DNA from: Pedobacter sp. FW305-3-2-15-E-R2A2
GTDB taxonomy: Bacteria; Bacteroidota; Bacteroidia; Sphingobacteriales; Sphingobacteriaceae
Direction: 5' to 3'
DNA: 64,000 bases
Assembly (NCBI RefSeq): GCF_038446955.1
Contig: NZ_CP151803.1
Location: forward strand, 7,502,001 to 7,566,000
The notes beneath the pieces were generated by a model, which had not been told where the DNA came from, ran no database searches, and saw only the letters and a list, made by a program, of their open reading frames with translations. Made by a program: the position numbers and the translations under genes. Below, piece after piece: positions 1 through 7,798 of this stretch (the first letter of the stretch is position 1; every line of letters starts with the position of its first letter).

Positions 1-95
1 GCCTTGGATTTTGCACCAAGCATCCGCCATTCTACATCACTATCGGTGTAAAAATCATTATAGGAAGCAACTAGATCTTCTGTGATTATGGCCAT
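1..95 (-). CDS. SAM-dependent methyltransferase, N-terminal fragment (runs off window)
   Basis: The reverse strand opens with an ATG at 95 and stays open to the window edge, giving about 31 residues beginning MAIITEDLVASYNDFY. The following DSDVEWRMLGAKSK stretch resembles the N-terminus of class I SAM methyltransferases found in glycan clusters, where a conserved W-R-x-x-GA-K motif precedes the Rossmann fold. It lies directly downstream of another methyltransferase on the same strand, with only 5 bases between them, so the two are probably co-transcribed. The family call rests on a short stretch only. Confidence 0.5.
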   Translation of the reverse strand, partial: MAIITEDLVASYNDFYTDSDVEWRMLGAKSK

Positions 96-100
96 TTCTA

Positions 101-724
101 TTAATCTTTTATACCATCAATGATCAGTGAGGAATAACCCAAAGGTTCATTAAACCTTTTGTCGAACCTTCTGGACCTGAGGATGTGACCATCTTCACTT
201 TTCCAGTCTACGAAATGAAACTGACGTTGCTCATCATAATATTCCAAAAGCTGAACCCGGAAACCGGCATCTTCCAGCACTTTAGACAACTGGTGATAAT
301 CGTATAACAATTTATGATCGTCAGCACCTTCACCATGTCCTCCTGGTTTTACCATATCGATATAGTCCTTGTTGGGATGAAAACCATCAGGCACTGCAAT
401 TCTGATGCTGCCGCCTTTTTCCATAAACTCGAAACAGTTTTTTAAGGCAATTAGTGCATTGGCATAACTGATGTGTTCAAAGACATGCTCTGCAAGAAAT
501 TTTGTCGCTTTCTTTTCGCCGAACAGGTTCTGAAAAGAGCTTTTTTCCAACAGATTTAAGCTCTCTATATTCGTAGGCAGCCAGTTGGGATAAGCCGTTT
601 TCTCCGAACCGATGATGATGTTCAAAGGCGCAGATGAATTTTTTATTTTGGACTTTAACTGAATAAGGTCCAACATGTTTATTGGTTTTAATACGATTGA
701 TCTTACTACCTTTCTTAAGGACAT
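101..724 (-). CDS. SAM-dependent methyltransferase of a surface-glycan cluster
   Basis: This 207-residue protein has the layout of a small type-11-like methyltransferase. The acidic motif AEHVFEHI (residues 78-85) marks the end of strand 4 of the Rossmann fold. It is followed by a GG-x-IRIAVPDG strand (residues 104-114), as in methyltransferases that report on nucleotide-sugar or glycan substrates. The usual N-terminal glycine-rich SAM loop is weak (LNIIIGSE, residues 34-41), which is normal for this short subgroup. It sits between another methyltransferase and a flippase on the same strand, so a role in modifying an exported glycan is likely. The substrate cannot be read from the sequence. 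Confidence 0.7.
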   Translation of the reverse strand: MSLRKVVRSIVLKPINMLDLIQLKSKIKNSSAPLNIIIGSEKTAYPNWLPTNIESLNLLEKSSFQNLFGEKKATKFLAEHVFEHISYANALIALKNCFEFMEKGGSIRIAVPDGFHPNKDYIDMVKPGGHGEGADDHKLLYDYHQLSKVLEDAGFRVQLLEYYDEQRQFHFVDWKSEDGHILRSRRFDKRFNEPLGYSSLIIDGIKD

Positions 725-903
725 CTGTAATGGTTATGTTGTTAATTGTCAGCAAGGGCCAGAAGCCATCTGATGCGGTGTTTGTCATGACCCTGAGGGC
801 TTTCTTCCGCTCAGATCATACCAATATTTAATAGTCAAAGTTAAAATGTTAAACGCAAAAAGCTAATATATCCGTATAATTATTGATCGCAATGCTGATC
901 CGG

Positions 904-2247
904 TTAAGGTTTTAGAGAACGGGGCCTGTTTTTGATCTTCTCCACAAGCGTAATCAGGAACAAAGATTTGAGCATCATGATGCCTTGAGGCCGTGTTTTT
1001 GGAACCAGCAGTATCATGAAATTAGAAACGAAATAAGCGACTAAAGTCGCCACTGCAGCGCCTGTAATTCCATACCTGGGAATCCAGTAGATATTTAAAA
1101 TAATATTGATCAAAGCGCCCATTCCCGTCCGGAATAAAGATAATTTTGTATAACCTTCCGCAATAAGAAACTGGCCGCTGGCCGTCCCCAGAAAGGTGAA
1201 AATGCCGGCCCAGATGTGTATAGATAAGACATGGGCAGCTCCCCGGTACTCGGGTGTATAGAATTTATAGACCAAAGGAGAAGCGAAAGTCATGATAATG
1301 GCGATACTCATACTGATCCATACCATGAGGTCGTACATGTTCTGCATTCTTTTCTGGTAACGTTCCGGATCATCCCTTTTTGCATTCATAATGGCGGGAA
1401 AAACAGCAGTTACAATCGCTACAGGAATAAAATACCAGGATTCAGATAGCTGGACAACGGTCGAGTAAATCCCTTGTTCTGTGGAACCGAGGTAGCTCTG
1501 AATCATCAGCTGATCGATTTTCATATAAATGGTCACCAAAATTGCCGAAAAGGCCAGTGGCCATGAATTTTTCAGTAGAAATTTTGCAATGCTACTTTCA
1601 AATTTCCATTGCAAGAGAGATGCGCCATTATTCTGGTAAACATATACATAGCCAATTGCCAGCAATACTGCATCGAGCAGCAAGGCGACAATAAACCAGC
1701 TTAGGCTCATGCCAAGGAGGATCAGGACCAGCTTAAGCGCAGCAGAGAAGAGGTTCCCGAGGACCTGAATTTTCATGATGAATTTTCCCTGGGCCCTGGA
1801 CTGAAAATAACTGTCTATGATGTTAAATGCCTGAAAAACTCCGGTAAAGCTCACAATCAGGATGTAAGAGAAAGGGGCTGCAATGGGCTTTATTCCATTC
1901 CAGATCTGGTAAGCGATATAAATCAGTGGAAGAATTAGTAATCCTCCGAGCAGTTTTAATATAAAAGCAGTACCCAGAAGTTGATTTTTCTTCTCCGGGT
2001 GTCGCAGCAATTCACGGGTAACAAATCCATCCAGCCCAAGCGCAGCTGCAGCAATGAAAAAGGTGGCGAAGATTAAAGGATAGCCGTAAATACCGAATTT
2101 CTCCGGACCGAGATAATTACTGACCATGATCCCAATCAGAATTTTTATTCCAAGACTGCCCACCCTGGCGATCATCAGCCAGCCGGCATTTTTAGCATAT
2201 TTTTCTATCGCTCCCTGATCAAAACCAGGAATACTTGGAATTTTCAT
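904..2247 (-). CDS. Lipid-linked oligosaccharide flippase (Wzx/MATE-like, polysaccharide export)
   Basis: This is a 447-residue, highly hydrophobic protein with about a dozen predicted membrane segments. Its N-terminal pattern (KNAGWLMIARVGSLGIKILIG, then NYLGPEKFGIYGY) is characteristic of the polysaccharide biosynthesis/flippase family. Such proteins move undecaprenyl-linked oligosaccharide units across the inner membrane during O-antigen or capsule assembly. The two methyltransferases that follow on the same strand support a surface-glycan cluster whose remainder lies beyond the left edge. The 179-base gap to the next gene (725-903) could hold a separate promoter. The family is secure; the transported glycan is unknown. 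Confidence 0.88.
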   Translation of the reverse strand: MKIPSIPGFDQGAIEKYAKNAGWLMIARVGSLGIKILIGIMVSNYLGPEKFGIYGYPLIFATFFIAAAALGLDGFVTRELLRHPEKKNQLLGTAFILKLLGGLLILPLIYIAYQIWNGIKPIAAPFSYILIVSFTGVFQAFNIIDSYFQSRAQGKFIMKIQVLGNLFSAALKLVLILLGMSLSWFIVALLLDAVLLAIGYVYVYQNNGASLLQWKFESSIAKFLLKNSWPLAFSAILVTIYMKIDQLMIQSYLGSTEQGIYSTVVQLSESWYFIPVAIVTAVFPAIMNAKRDDPERYQKRMQNMYDLMVWISMSIAIIMTFASPLVYKFYTPEYRGAAHVLSIHIWAGIFTFLGTASGQFLIAEGYTKLSLFRTGMGALINIILNIYWIPRYGITGAAVATLVAYFVSNFMILLVPKTRPQGIMMLKSLFLITLVEKIKNRPRSLKP

Positions 2248-2406
2248 CAGTATACTGTTCGTTTTTTCGAAGTATTCATTGTTTTAATGTACTTAAGAGC
2301 ACTCCGTGGTTTTTAGCGGTTATGAAGCGATCATGATCTTGAAATACATTTCGTTGTGTGATCGGTAAGATCATGATGGTTTCATTCTTGTTTGACCTTG
2401 CTTAAA

Positions 2407-2805
2407 TTAACTTAAAGGCGCGCCAACAGCAATTGCGCAGCTATGACCCGGTTGTCCATGTGCAGGGTTTAGCCTCACTTCCTTCTGATTGGCAGGAACC
2501 GAAGGGGCCGTTGCTGCAGGAGCAGTTACCGGACTTGCGGTAACTGGTGCCGGACCAGGCGCAGCAGTAGCAGCAGGCGTATTATTCTTTGCATTCAAAG
2601 GAGCACCTACGGCAATTGCACAATCATGATAGGGTTGTCCATGAGCAGGATTATGTGTCGGTTTTTCTCCTGTGGCCGCTACCGGCGCCGATGCCGAAGG
2701 AAGACCTGTGGGAGTTGGCGTGATCACGGATTGCGTTTGCTTCGGACTGGAATTACAGGCAGAAAGTGCCACAGCAATACAACTGATATATAGAATCCTT
2801 TTCAT
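2407..2805 (-). CDS. Small lipoprotein with two copies of an NPAHGQP-x-H-x-CAIAVGAPL motif
   Basis: The 132-residue product starts with a lipoprotein signal (MKRILYISCIAVALSACNSS, lipobox ending at Cys17). A proline/alanine/threonine-rich low-complexity stretch then surrounds two near-identical motifs. The first is NPAHGQPYHDCAIAVGAPLN (about residues 52-71) and the second, NPAHGQPGHSCAIAVGAPLS, ends the protein. The same short motif is known at the C-terminus of many small Bacteroidetes proteins of unknown function; here it is duplicated. Each copy carries two His and one Cys, which might bind a metal, but that is inference. It is probably anchored to a periplasmic or surface membrane by its lipid. 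Confidence 0.75.
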   Translation of the reverse strand: MKRILYISCIAVALSACNSSPKQTQSVITPTPTGLPSASAPVAATGEKPTHNPAHGQPYHDCAIAVGAPLNAKNNTPAATAAPGPAPVTASPVTAPAATAPSVPANQKEVRLNPAHGQPGHSCAIAVGAPLS

Positions 2806-2867
2806 AATCGTATTTTTTGTTCTTTTAATACAGATAAAAGATAGACAAAGATGTGAAATTTGTTGGG

Positions 2868-3386
2868 TTATCTTTGATAGGATTCCTCAATCCTTTGTAA
2901 TTGTTGCAAATGATGGTTCAAATGGATTCCAATAAATCTCAGCCATTGAAAAGCATTTAAATAGCCAAGCTTCGGATGTCGTGTTTTAAGCGTTTTGTCT
3001 GCATTTTCGATCTTTTTTAAAGCGGGATCCAATTCCAGAAGGAATTGATCGATCAGGGCTGCAGCCTCGGTTTTGCTGACTTTCTTCAGCCTTGTGGCCA
3101 GCATTTTTGGTGCTTTATATTTCTTTCCCGGAGGAAGACTGCCAAAGAATAGAATCACTTTCACGATAAAGGCCGTTGGTTTTCTTTCCCCTTTACCGGA
3201 TATGGTGTTGGTCATTTCCGTCAGAGACAGCATGCTGGCATCAAAGATATGAAAGTAAACCTCGCTGTAGGACCAGCCCCCGATAGGAGGGCTAAGCAAA
3301 AATGTTTCTTCACTGATCTGATCCAGCTGGTTTTTATAGCTGGCAACGATATCCTGAATCTTTTTATAGTCTTTGGCAGTACCCAT
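2868..3386 (-). CDS. DinB-like superfamily protein
   Basis: This 172-residue, all-helical protein matches the DinB/YfiT-like four-helix fold in length and pattern. An early helix ends in GGWSYSEVYFHIFDAS (about residues 37-52), with a His in the usual first metal-ligand position. A final helix reads RFIGIHLNHHLQQLQRI, with a His cluster in the place where DinB proteins bind a divalent metal. These proteins act as metal-dependent thiol S-transferases or remain uncharacterised. It precedes a DUF4476 gene on the same strand, 12 bases away, so the two may share a transcript. The function here is unknown. Confidence 0.7.
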   Translation of the reverse strand: MGTAKDYKKIQDIVASYKNQLDQISEETFLLSPPIGGWSYSEVYFHIFDASMLSLTEMTNTISGKGERKPTAFIVKVILFFGSLPPGKKYKAPKMLATRLKKVSKTEAAALIDQFLLELDPALKKIENADKTLKTRHPKLGYLNAFQWLRFIGIHLNHHLQQLQRIEESYQR

Positions 3387-3398
3387 CAGAAATAAATA

Positions 3399-4076
3399 TT
3401 ATTGCTTGCTGATCCATTTAATCATGTCTTCCTGTGCAAACAGGGACATCAATGCCTTAGGGACCTTGATGAAGTTTTTGGGATCGGTAACACGTGCATA
3501 AGCATAATGTGCCACGTCAATCTTTTCTTCGTCAAAGGGGAAGGCTTTCATTAAAACGAGCAACTGATTGGTCGTAATCATTGAATTTTTTAAAGTAGTC
3601 TTCGCCAATGCCAACTTGTTTTTCGGAAACATTTCATTGTTAATAACGCTCATCGCATCTTTAAACTCTTCATCAGTCATGGCCTCTTCGTATTCATATC
3701 CGCTTCCGTTACCAGCGTAACTCCTGTCCCAGTCGTCCAGTGCATATTGTCCACGGTCAAATATGGGAAGAGTGACTACATTGCGCAATCCTAATCTTTT
3801 GGAATAGCTGACAATCATCCGGGTATTTGGAGCAACATTAATCCTTCTGCGAAACAGCTCAACACTGTCTTTCTTCACCACAAGGGTTGGAGAATTTCTG
3901 TATACCTCATAAAAACGGAAACGGCCTTTGGAAGATCCTGCAAAATCATCATCCAGATAAACCACATAATTCCCACGCTCAGGGATTTCGACGAATACTT
4001 CTGAAGTACTCCGGTTTTGCCCAAAAGTAAGGGCGGTTTGCAGCATAACGGCAAACAGTAAAACTAATCTTTTCAT
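3399..4076 (-). CDS. DUF4476 domain secreted protein
   Basis: The start is placed at 4076, because MKRLVLLFAVMLQTALTFGQ from that ATG is a clean Sec signal peptide; an upstream in-frame ATG at 4121 would put 15 extra polar residues before it. The mature protein has a beta-rich N-terminal half, then a helical C-terminal domain (EAMTDEEFKDAMSVI through FPFDEEKIDVAHYAY, ending in MIKWISKQ). That domain matches DUF4476, a common Bacteroidetes domain of unknown function usually found in exported proteins. No catalytic motif is visible. It lies between the DinB-like gene and a HAD phosphatase on the same strand. Confidence 0.75.
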   Translation of the reverse strand: MKRLVLLFAVMLQTALTFGQNRSTSEVFVEIPERGNYVVYLDDDFAGSSKGRFRFYEVYRNSPTLVVKKDSVELFRRRINVAPNTRMIVSYSKRLGLRNVVTLPIFDRGQYALDDWDRSYAGNGSGYEYEEAMTDEEFKDAMSVINNEMFPKNKLALAKTTLKNSMITTNQLLVLMKAFPFDEEKIDVAHYAYARVTDPKNFIKVPKALMSLFAQEDMIKWISKQ

Positions 4077-4133
4077 AAGGCTTTTTATTTGTGTGTGTTG
4101 GGAATGCGAATCCCATACCAAAATATATCGTCT

Positions 4134-4823
4134 TTAGAAATGATGTAGTAATTCTTCCAGATGCGTGATTTGCCAGAGCACATCTTCAGGCTTTTCCTTG
4201 TTCATTGGATTGAAGTAAATAGCTTTCATCCCATAATCCTGAGCACCGCGGATGTCGGCCTCCAGGCTATCCCCAATCATAATACTTTCCTCCTTTTGAG
4301 CGGAAGCTAAACGTAATGCATACTCGAAAATGGCTTTGTTGGGCTTATTAACGCCTACATCTTCCGAAATGATGACATTGGCGAAATAAGGATTTAGGCC
4401 TGATTTATCCATTTTAGTTAAGGTACTTTCTTTAAATCCGTTGGAAATGATATGTAAAGTGTATTTCTTTTGAAGGTAAGTCAATACTTTTTCAGAGCCT
4501 TCAAATAAATTGGTTCTGGTAGGGGTAAGCCGCACATAATCGTCTTCAAATTGAGACGGAATGTGGGAAGGTTGTATGCCTAACTGGATAAAAGTTTTAC
4601 TGAAACGCTCAGATCTTAACGTTTCTTTCGTTATTTTTCCTAAATGGTATTCTGCCCAAAGCAATTGATTGTTTTCCGTATAGGTGTCAATAAATTCGCG
4701 GGAAGAGCGAAGTCCGAGGGATTCCAGTTGATACTGGGCATATAATTCTGTCAGGGTTTCTTCAGCATTTCTGTCAAAATCCCAAATGGTATGGTCTAAG
4801 TCGAAAAAAATATGTTTAATCAT
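4134..4823 (-). CDS. HAD-family hydrolase of the YjjG type (noncanonical pyrimidine nucleotidase)
   Basis: This 229-residue protein carries all HAD motifs: DLDHT with the Asp8/Asp10 pair, a motif II Ser in HIISNG, a motif III Lys in NKPNKAIFEYAL, and a motif IV MIGDSLEADI. The start MIKHIFFDLDHTIWDFDRNA and the overall length match the YjjG subfamily. YjjG dephosphorylates pyrimidine nucleotides, including damaged or noncanonical ones, in the cytoplasm. It is on the same strand as upp, two genes upstream, which is consistent with but does not prove a pyrimidine-salvage theme. The family is secure; substrate preference is inferred. Confidence 0.85.
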   Translation of the reverse strand: MIKHIFFDLDHTIWDFDRNAEETLTELYAQYQLESLGLRSSREFIDTYTENNQLLWAEYHLGKITKETLRSERFSKTFIQLGIQPSHIPSQFEDDYVRLTPTRTNLFEGSEKVLTYLQKKYTLHIISNGFKESTLTKMDKSGLNPYFANVIISEDVGVNKPNKAIFEYALRLASAQKEESIMIGDSLEADIRGAQDYGMKAIYFNPMNKEKPEDVLWQITHLEELLHHF

Positions 4824-4844
4824 TATTCAGGGGGTTATGTGATG

Positions 4845-5243
4845 TCAATACCTTGAGGTAATGAACACCAGTGCCGCAAACATAAGCACAATTAATACTT
4901 TCAGGTATCGAAGAATTCTTGTGGCGATCGTATATTGCTTTTTGGCGTTTTCAGGGGTGATGGCTTTCAGGTAATTAAAATATTGCGGAAATAGGTTCGC
5001 TACAGTTAGCAATACATATAAGGAGGTACATACCGTCAATAGCTGATAAAGATCAGATTTAGGACCGAAAGCATTGGGTTTCCCGTTAATGTTGAAATGC
5101 GTCGGAATGGAATCTGAGAACTTCGAATAGGCCACCAATACATAGACCCATCCCGCCAACAGGACCAGGAGCCCAAAGGCCTCAATCCCTTTATCGAACA
5201 CGGAAAGCCTAAGTTTGATAACCGGTCTTTTTATTATACTCAT
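4845..5243 (-). CDS. DUF1648 integral membrane protein
   Basis: The 132-residue product has about three membrane helices. Between the first two lies the DUF1648 signature IPTHFNINGKPNAFGPKSDL, in which the P-x-HF-x-x-G-x-P-x-x-x-G pattern is diagnostic. DUF1648 proteins include subunits related to bacterial SdpI-type immunity or membrane proteins, and most are uncharacterised. It begins 10 bases after upp ends on the same strand and is probably translated from the upp transcript. No further function can be assigned. Confidence 0.75.
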   Translation of the reverse strand: MSIIKRPVIKLRLSVFDKGIEAFGLLVLLAGWVYVLVAYSKFSDSIPTHFNINGKPNAFGPKSDLYQLLTVCTSLYVLLTVANLFPQYFNYLKAITPENAKKQYTIATRILRYLKVLIVLMFAALVFITSRY

Positions 5244-5253
5244 ATGGCCTCCG

Positions 5254-5898
5254 TTATTGCTTTATGCCATAGGCAAGGTCTCCGGCATCCCCCAGACCGG
5301 GCACAATGTAAGATTTGCTGGTCATTTCCTCATCAATTGCGCCAAGCCATAACTTCGCTTTAGGTAAATTTGCCCGCACATGGTTTACGCCTTCTGTACT
5401 GGCAATGGCGGCCACAATATGTAGTTCCCTGATCTGGTAACGGTTGATGAGTTCTTTACAGCATAAAACCATGCTCATCCCGGTAGCAAGCATGGGGTCG
5501 GCCATGATCACCACTTTATCCGTCAGATCGGGAGTAGAGATGTGTTCTACCTGAATTACAAAATTTCCGTTTTTATGGTTCTTCCGATAGGCGGTGATAA
5601 AGGTAGATTCCGACTGGTCAAATATGTTTAATAATCCCTGATGTAAAGGGATTCCTGCCCTTAAAATCGTTGCCAATACCGGTTGCTGAGGCATAAATGC
5701 TGTTTTAGCTAATCCCAATGGAGTCTGGGTCTCTTTACGCTCAAATTCTAAAGTTTTGCTGATCTCATAAGCGAAGAACTCGCCCAGGCGTTCCATATTT
5801 TTCCGGAAGCGCATGGCATCTTTCTGAATGTTCTCATCGCGGAGCTCAGCCAGGAAGACATTGGCAATGGAAGTTGTTTTATCAAGGTTAAATATCAT
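5254..5898 (-). CDS. upp: Uracil phosphoribosyltransferase
   Basis: Converts uracil and PRPP to UMP in pyrimidine salvage. The 214-residue length fits. The PRPP-binding loop is seen as VVIMADPMLATGMSM, the flexible-loop region as ILRAGIPLHQGLL, and the C-terminal uracil-binding stretch ends in YIVPGLGDAGDLAYG, where PGLGDAGD is the family hallmark. It is cytoplasmic. It heads a minus-strand run leading into the DUF1648 gene and the YjjG-like nucleotidase, which could recycle pyrimidine nucleotides. Confidence 0.95.
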   Translation of the reverse strand: MIFNLDKTTSIANVFLAELRDENIQKDAMRFRKNMERLGEFFAYEISKTLEFERKETQTPLGLAKTAFMPQQPVLATILRAGIPLHQGLLNIFDQSESTFITAYRKNHKNGNFVIQVEHISTPDLTDKVVIMADPMLATGMSMVLCCKELINRYQIRELHIVAAIASTEGVNHVRANLPKAKLWLGAIDEEMTSKSYIVPGLGDAGDLAYGIKQ

Positions 5899-5933
5899 CG
5901 TGTAAAAGTCTAGGAGGGTGTAAAGATAAAAGA

Positions 5934-6992
5934 TTAGGCCAGAGCAATGGTCTTATCCTGCCAAAGGCTGTAAAAACTACCATTTACCAGTTTTACATGG
6001 TCCATCAGCTCATTCAATTGTAAAAGCAGGTCCTTATTGGTTTTGCCGGATCGCAATCCGCGGTCTGTTAGTGCAATTGGATAGATTTTTAACTGAGATT
6101 GTTTTTCTATCTGGAGGTCATACCAGAAAAACGGACTACAGGTACCTGCTCTGAAACCGGGAGTATCGGGATAGTACATGCTGTAATCCTGATTGATGTT
6201 TTTTATGCTGAGCCTCAGGTAACTCTTAGGGATTTTTAACTTCTCTTCCCAATGGCTGTGTTTTTTGGGGGCTGGAATACCCGAAATTTCTGTGCGTAGA
6301 AACTCCGGCCGACTGGAAAGACCATTTTTATTCATCTCTGCCATCAAGCTGTGGATCCCCTTTATTTGTTGTTCATAATGTTTTCTTTGCAGCTTCTCTC
6401 TGACCAGGGAATTCATGAAATGTAATGCTTTTCTTAACCTGTTGTCAGTTGCCCTGGATCTGAGTTCAGGAGCATATGCTGGCTGAAAACTGAAATCTTT
6501 CTTTCCAAAGGTCATTGAAGGAAAGTTTTTGAGGAGAATGTTCTTTAAAATCAATGCCCATTCATCAATTATCGGAACCTGAAGCAGTCCCAGTTTATGC
6601 TGTAAGCTCAGCCGGGCATGGTAATTCGGCCCTTTGCGGTCGTCAAACGGGAGGTACTCCTCATACCTGGTCAGAAAATAAAAGGAAGCGGCAAAAATAT
6701 CAAAAGGCAATTGACCAGCGGCCACAGGAAAAGGAACTTTTTGATCTCCAAAGCTGGTGGTGCCAATCCGTTGAACAGCGATCTTTTGGTCGGTCAGCAA
6801 TCCGCTGCTCTTGAAGAATAAGGATTCCACAACAGGCTGTCCTCCATAACAAAGCTTGGGACCTTCGGCGTTGATAAATTCTGACAAGTTCTGGCTGATG
6901 TCCAGATCTGCCCTTAATATATCCTTAAAGATAAAATTAAAGATATATTTTATGCGTGGAGTGATCAGGGGGGTATAAACCAGAAGCTTCAT
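5934..6992 (-). CDS. DUF7033/polysaccharide-deacetylase-like protein lacking the NodB catalytic core
   Basis: The 352-residue product matches Bacteroidetes proteins usually called polysaccharide deacetylase family at both ends. The N-terminal half has FYFLTRYEEYLPFDDRKG, and the C-terminal part has TPGFRAGTC-x-PFFWYD. In relatives the middle carries a NodB-type TYDID metal motif and an H-P-S-Y-x-S motif, with total length near 420-440. Here the corresponding positions read PAYAPELRS and IPAPKKHSHW, and the middle is about 70-80 residues shorter. The metal ligands therefore appear lost, and the protein is probably not an active deacetylase. Related proteins occur with glycan clusters. Comparison lengths are from memory of the family. 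Confidence 0.6.
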   Translation of the reverse strand: MKLLVYTPLITPRIKYIFNFIFKDILRADLDISQNLSEFINAEGPKLCYGGQPVVESLFFKSSGLLTDQKIAVQRIGTTSFGDQKVPFPVAAGQLPFDIFAASFYFLTRYEEYLPFDDRKGPNYHARLSLQHKLGLLQVPIIDEWALILKNILLKNFPSMTFGKKDFSFQPAYAPELRSRATDNRLRKALHFMNSLVREKLQRKHYEQQIKGIHSLMAEMNKNGLSSRPEFLRTEISGIPAPKKHSHWEEKLKIPKSYLRLSIKNINQDYSMYYPDTPGFRAGTCSPFFWYDLQIEKQSQLKIYPIALTDRGLRSGKTNKDLLLQLNELMDHVKLVNGSFYSLWQDKTIALA

Positions 6993-7098
6993 AGTATATA
7001 ATTTAGTATATAAAATTTATCTTTACTGCTCATAGTAAATATACATATGAAATTTCAAATTGTTTTAGCGGGAAGGATAATTTCTGTCAATTAAGCCG

Positions 7099-7668
7099 AT
7101 GTATGACGAGACGGAACTGCTGAAAGGAATTATCGGGGGGAACCGACAAGCTTTCAGCCAATTGTTTGAAACCAGATACCCTGGTCTTTATGCTTTTGCA
7201 TTGAAGTTAACCCGGTCTCAGGTCCTGGCGGAAGAAATCATTCAGGACGTTTTTTTGAACATCTGGCTAAACAGAGCTAACCTTGGCAAGGTCGAGAACT
7301 TAGGTGCCTATCTCAATAGAATCACAAGAAACCTTTCTTTAAATGCCTTGCGCAATATTGCCAAACATAAAGTGCTTGTCGGTGATTTTGAGGCAAAGGA
7401 AATCCCGGATCATTCTACCGAGCATGCACTGGATTATAAAGATACCGTAGCGCTGGTTCAGAAGGCCATCGAAAGACTTCCTGCCCAGCAACAGGAGGTG
7501 TATAAACTCTGCCATAAAGAGGGACTTACCTACGAACAGGCTGCCCTCCGGTTAAACATTGCACCATCAACTGTCCATTCACACATGAAAGGAGCCTTGA
7601 GGGGAATCCGGATTCATTTTAAAAAGATGGGCATCCCAATGGTGATCATTACCATGATCCTGCGTTAA
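7099..7668 (+). CDS. ECF RNA polymerase sigma factor (FecI-like, Bacteroidetes SusC-linked)
   Basis: The 189-residue protein has sigma region 2 at about residues 12-85 (FSQLFETRYPGLYAFALKL through IIQDVFLNIWLNR). Region 4 is at about 123-175 (IERLPAQQQEVYKLCHKEGL, then a helix-turn-helix LTYEQAALRLNIAPSTVHSH). It is followed by a FecR-type anti-sigma gene, a SusC receptor with an STN domain and a SusD gene. That is the canonical layout for trans-envelope induction: ligand binding by the receptor releases this sigma factor to transcribe the uptake genes. The start gives a protein of normal length. Confidence 0.93.
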   Translation: MYDETELLKGIIGGNRQAFSQLFETRYPGLYAFALKLTRSQVLAEEIIQDVFLNIWLNRANLGKVENLGAYLNRITRNLSLNALRNIAKHKVLVGDFEAKEIPDHSTEHALDYKDTVALVQKAIERLPAQQQEVYKLCHKEGLTYEQAALRLNIAPSTVHSHMKGALRGIRIHFKKMGIPMVIITMILR

Positions 7669-7798
7669 GGTCGTTTTTTGTGTATTTCTGAAAATATTTC
7701 ATACCCGACTACCCCTTCCTGCTTTTTCTCGTGTCTATGTATAGGTAAACGGTCGCCAAAGGACAAGAAGAGAAGAATAAACCGTTTCCACGAAAGAT

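Noticed and set aside
477..788. 103-codon minus frame overlapping the methyltransferase gene
   Set aside because: It runs in another frame through the conserved methyltransferase sequence and has no recognisable features.
2905..2935. tRNA T-loop-like GGTTCAAAT
   Set aside because: It lies inside the DinB-like gene, with no acceptor stem or cloverleaf around it.
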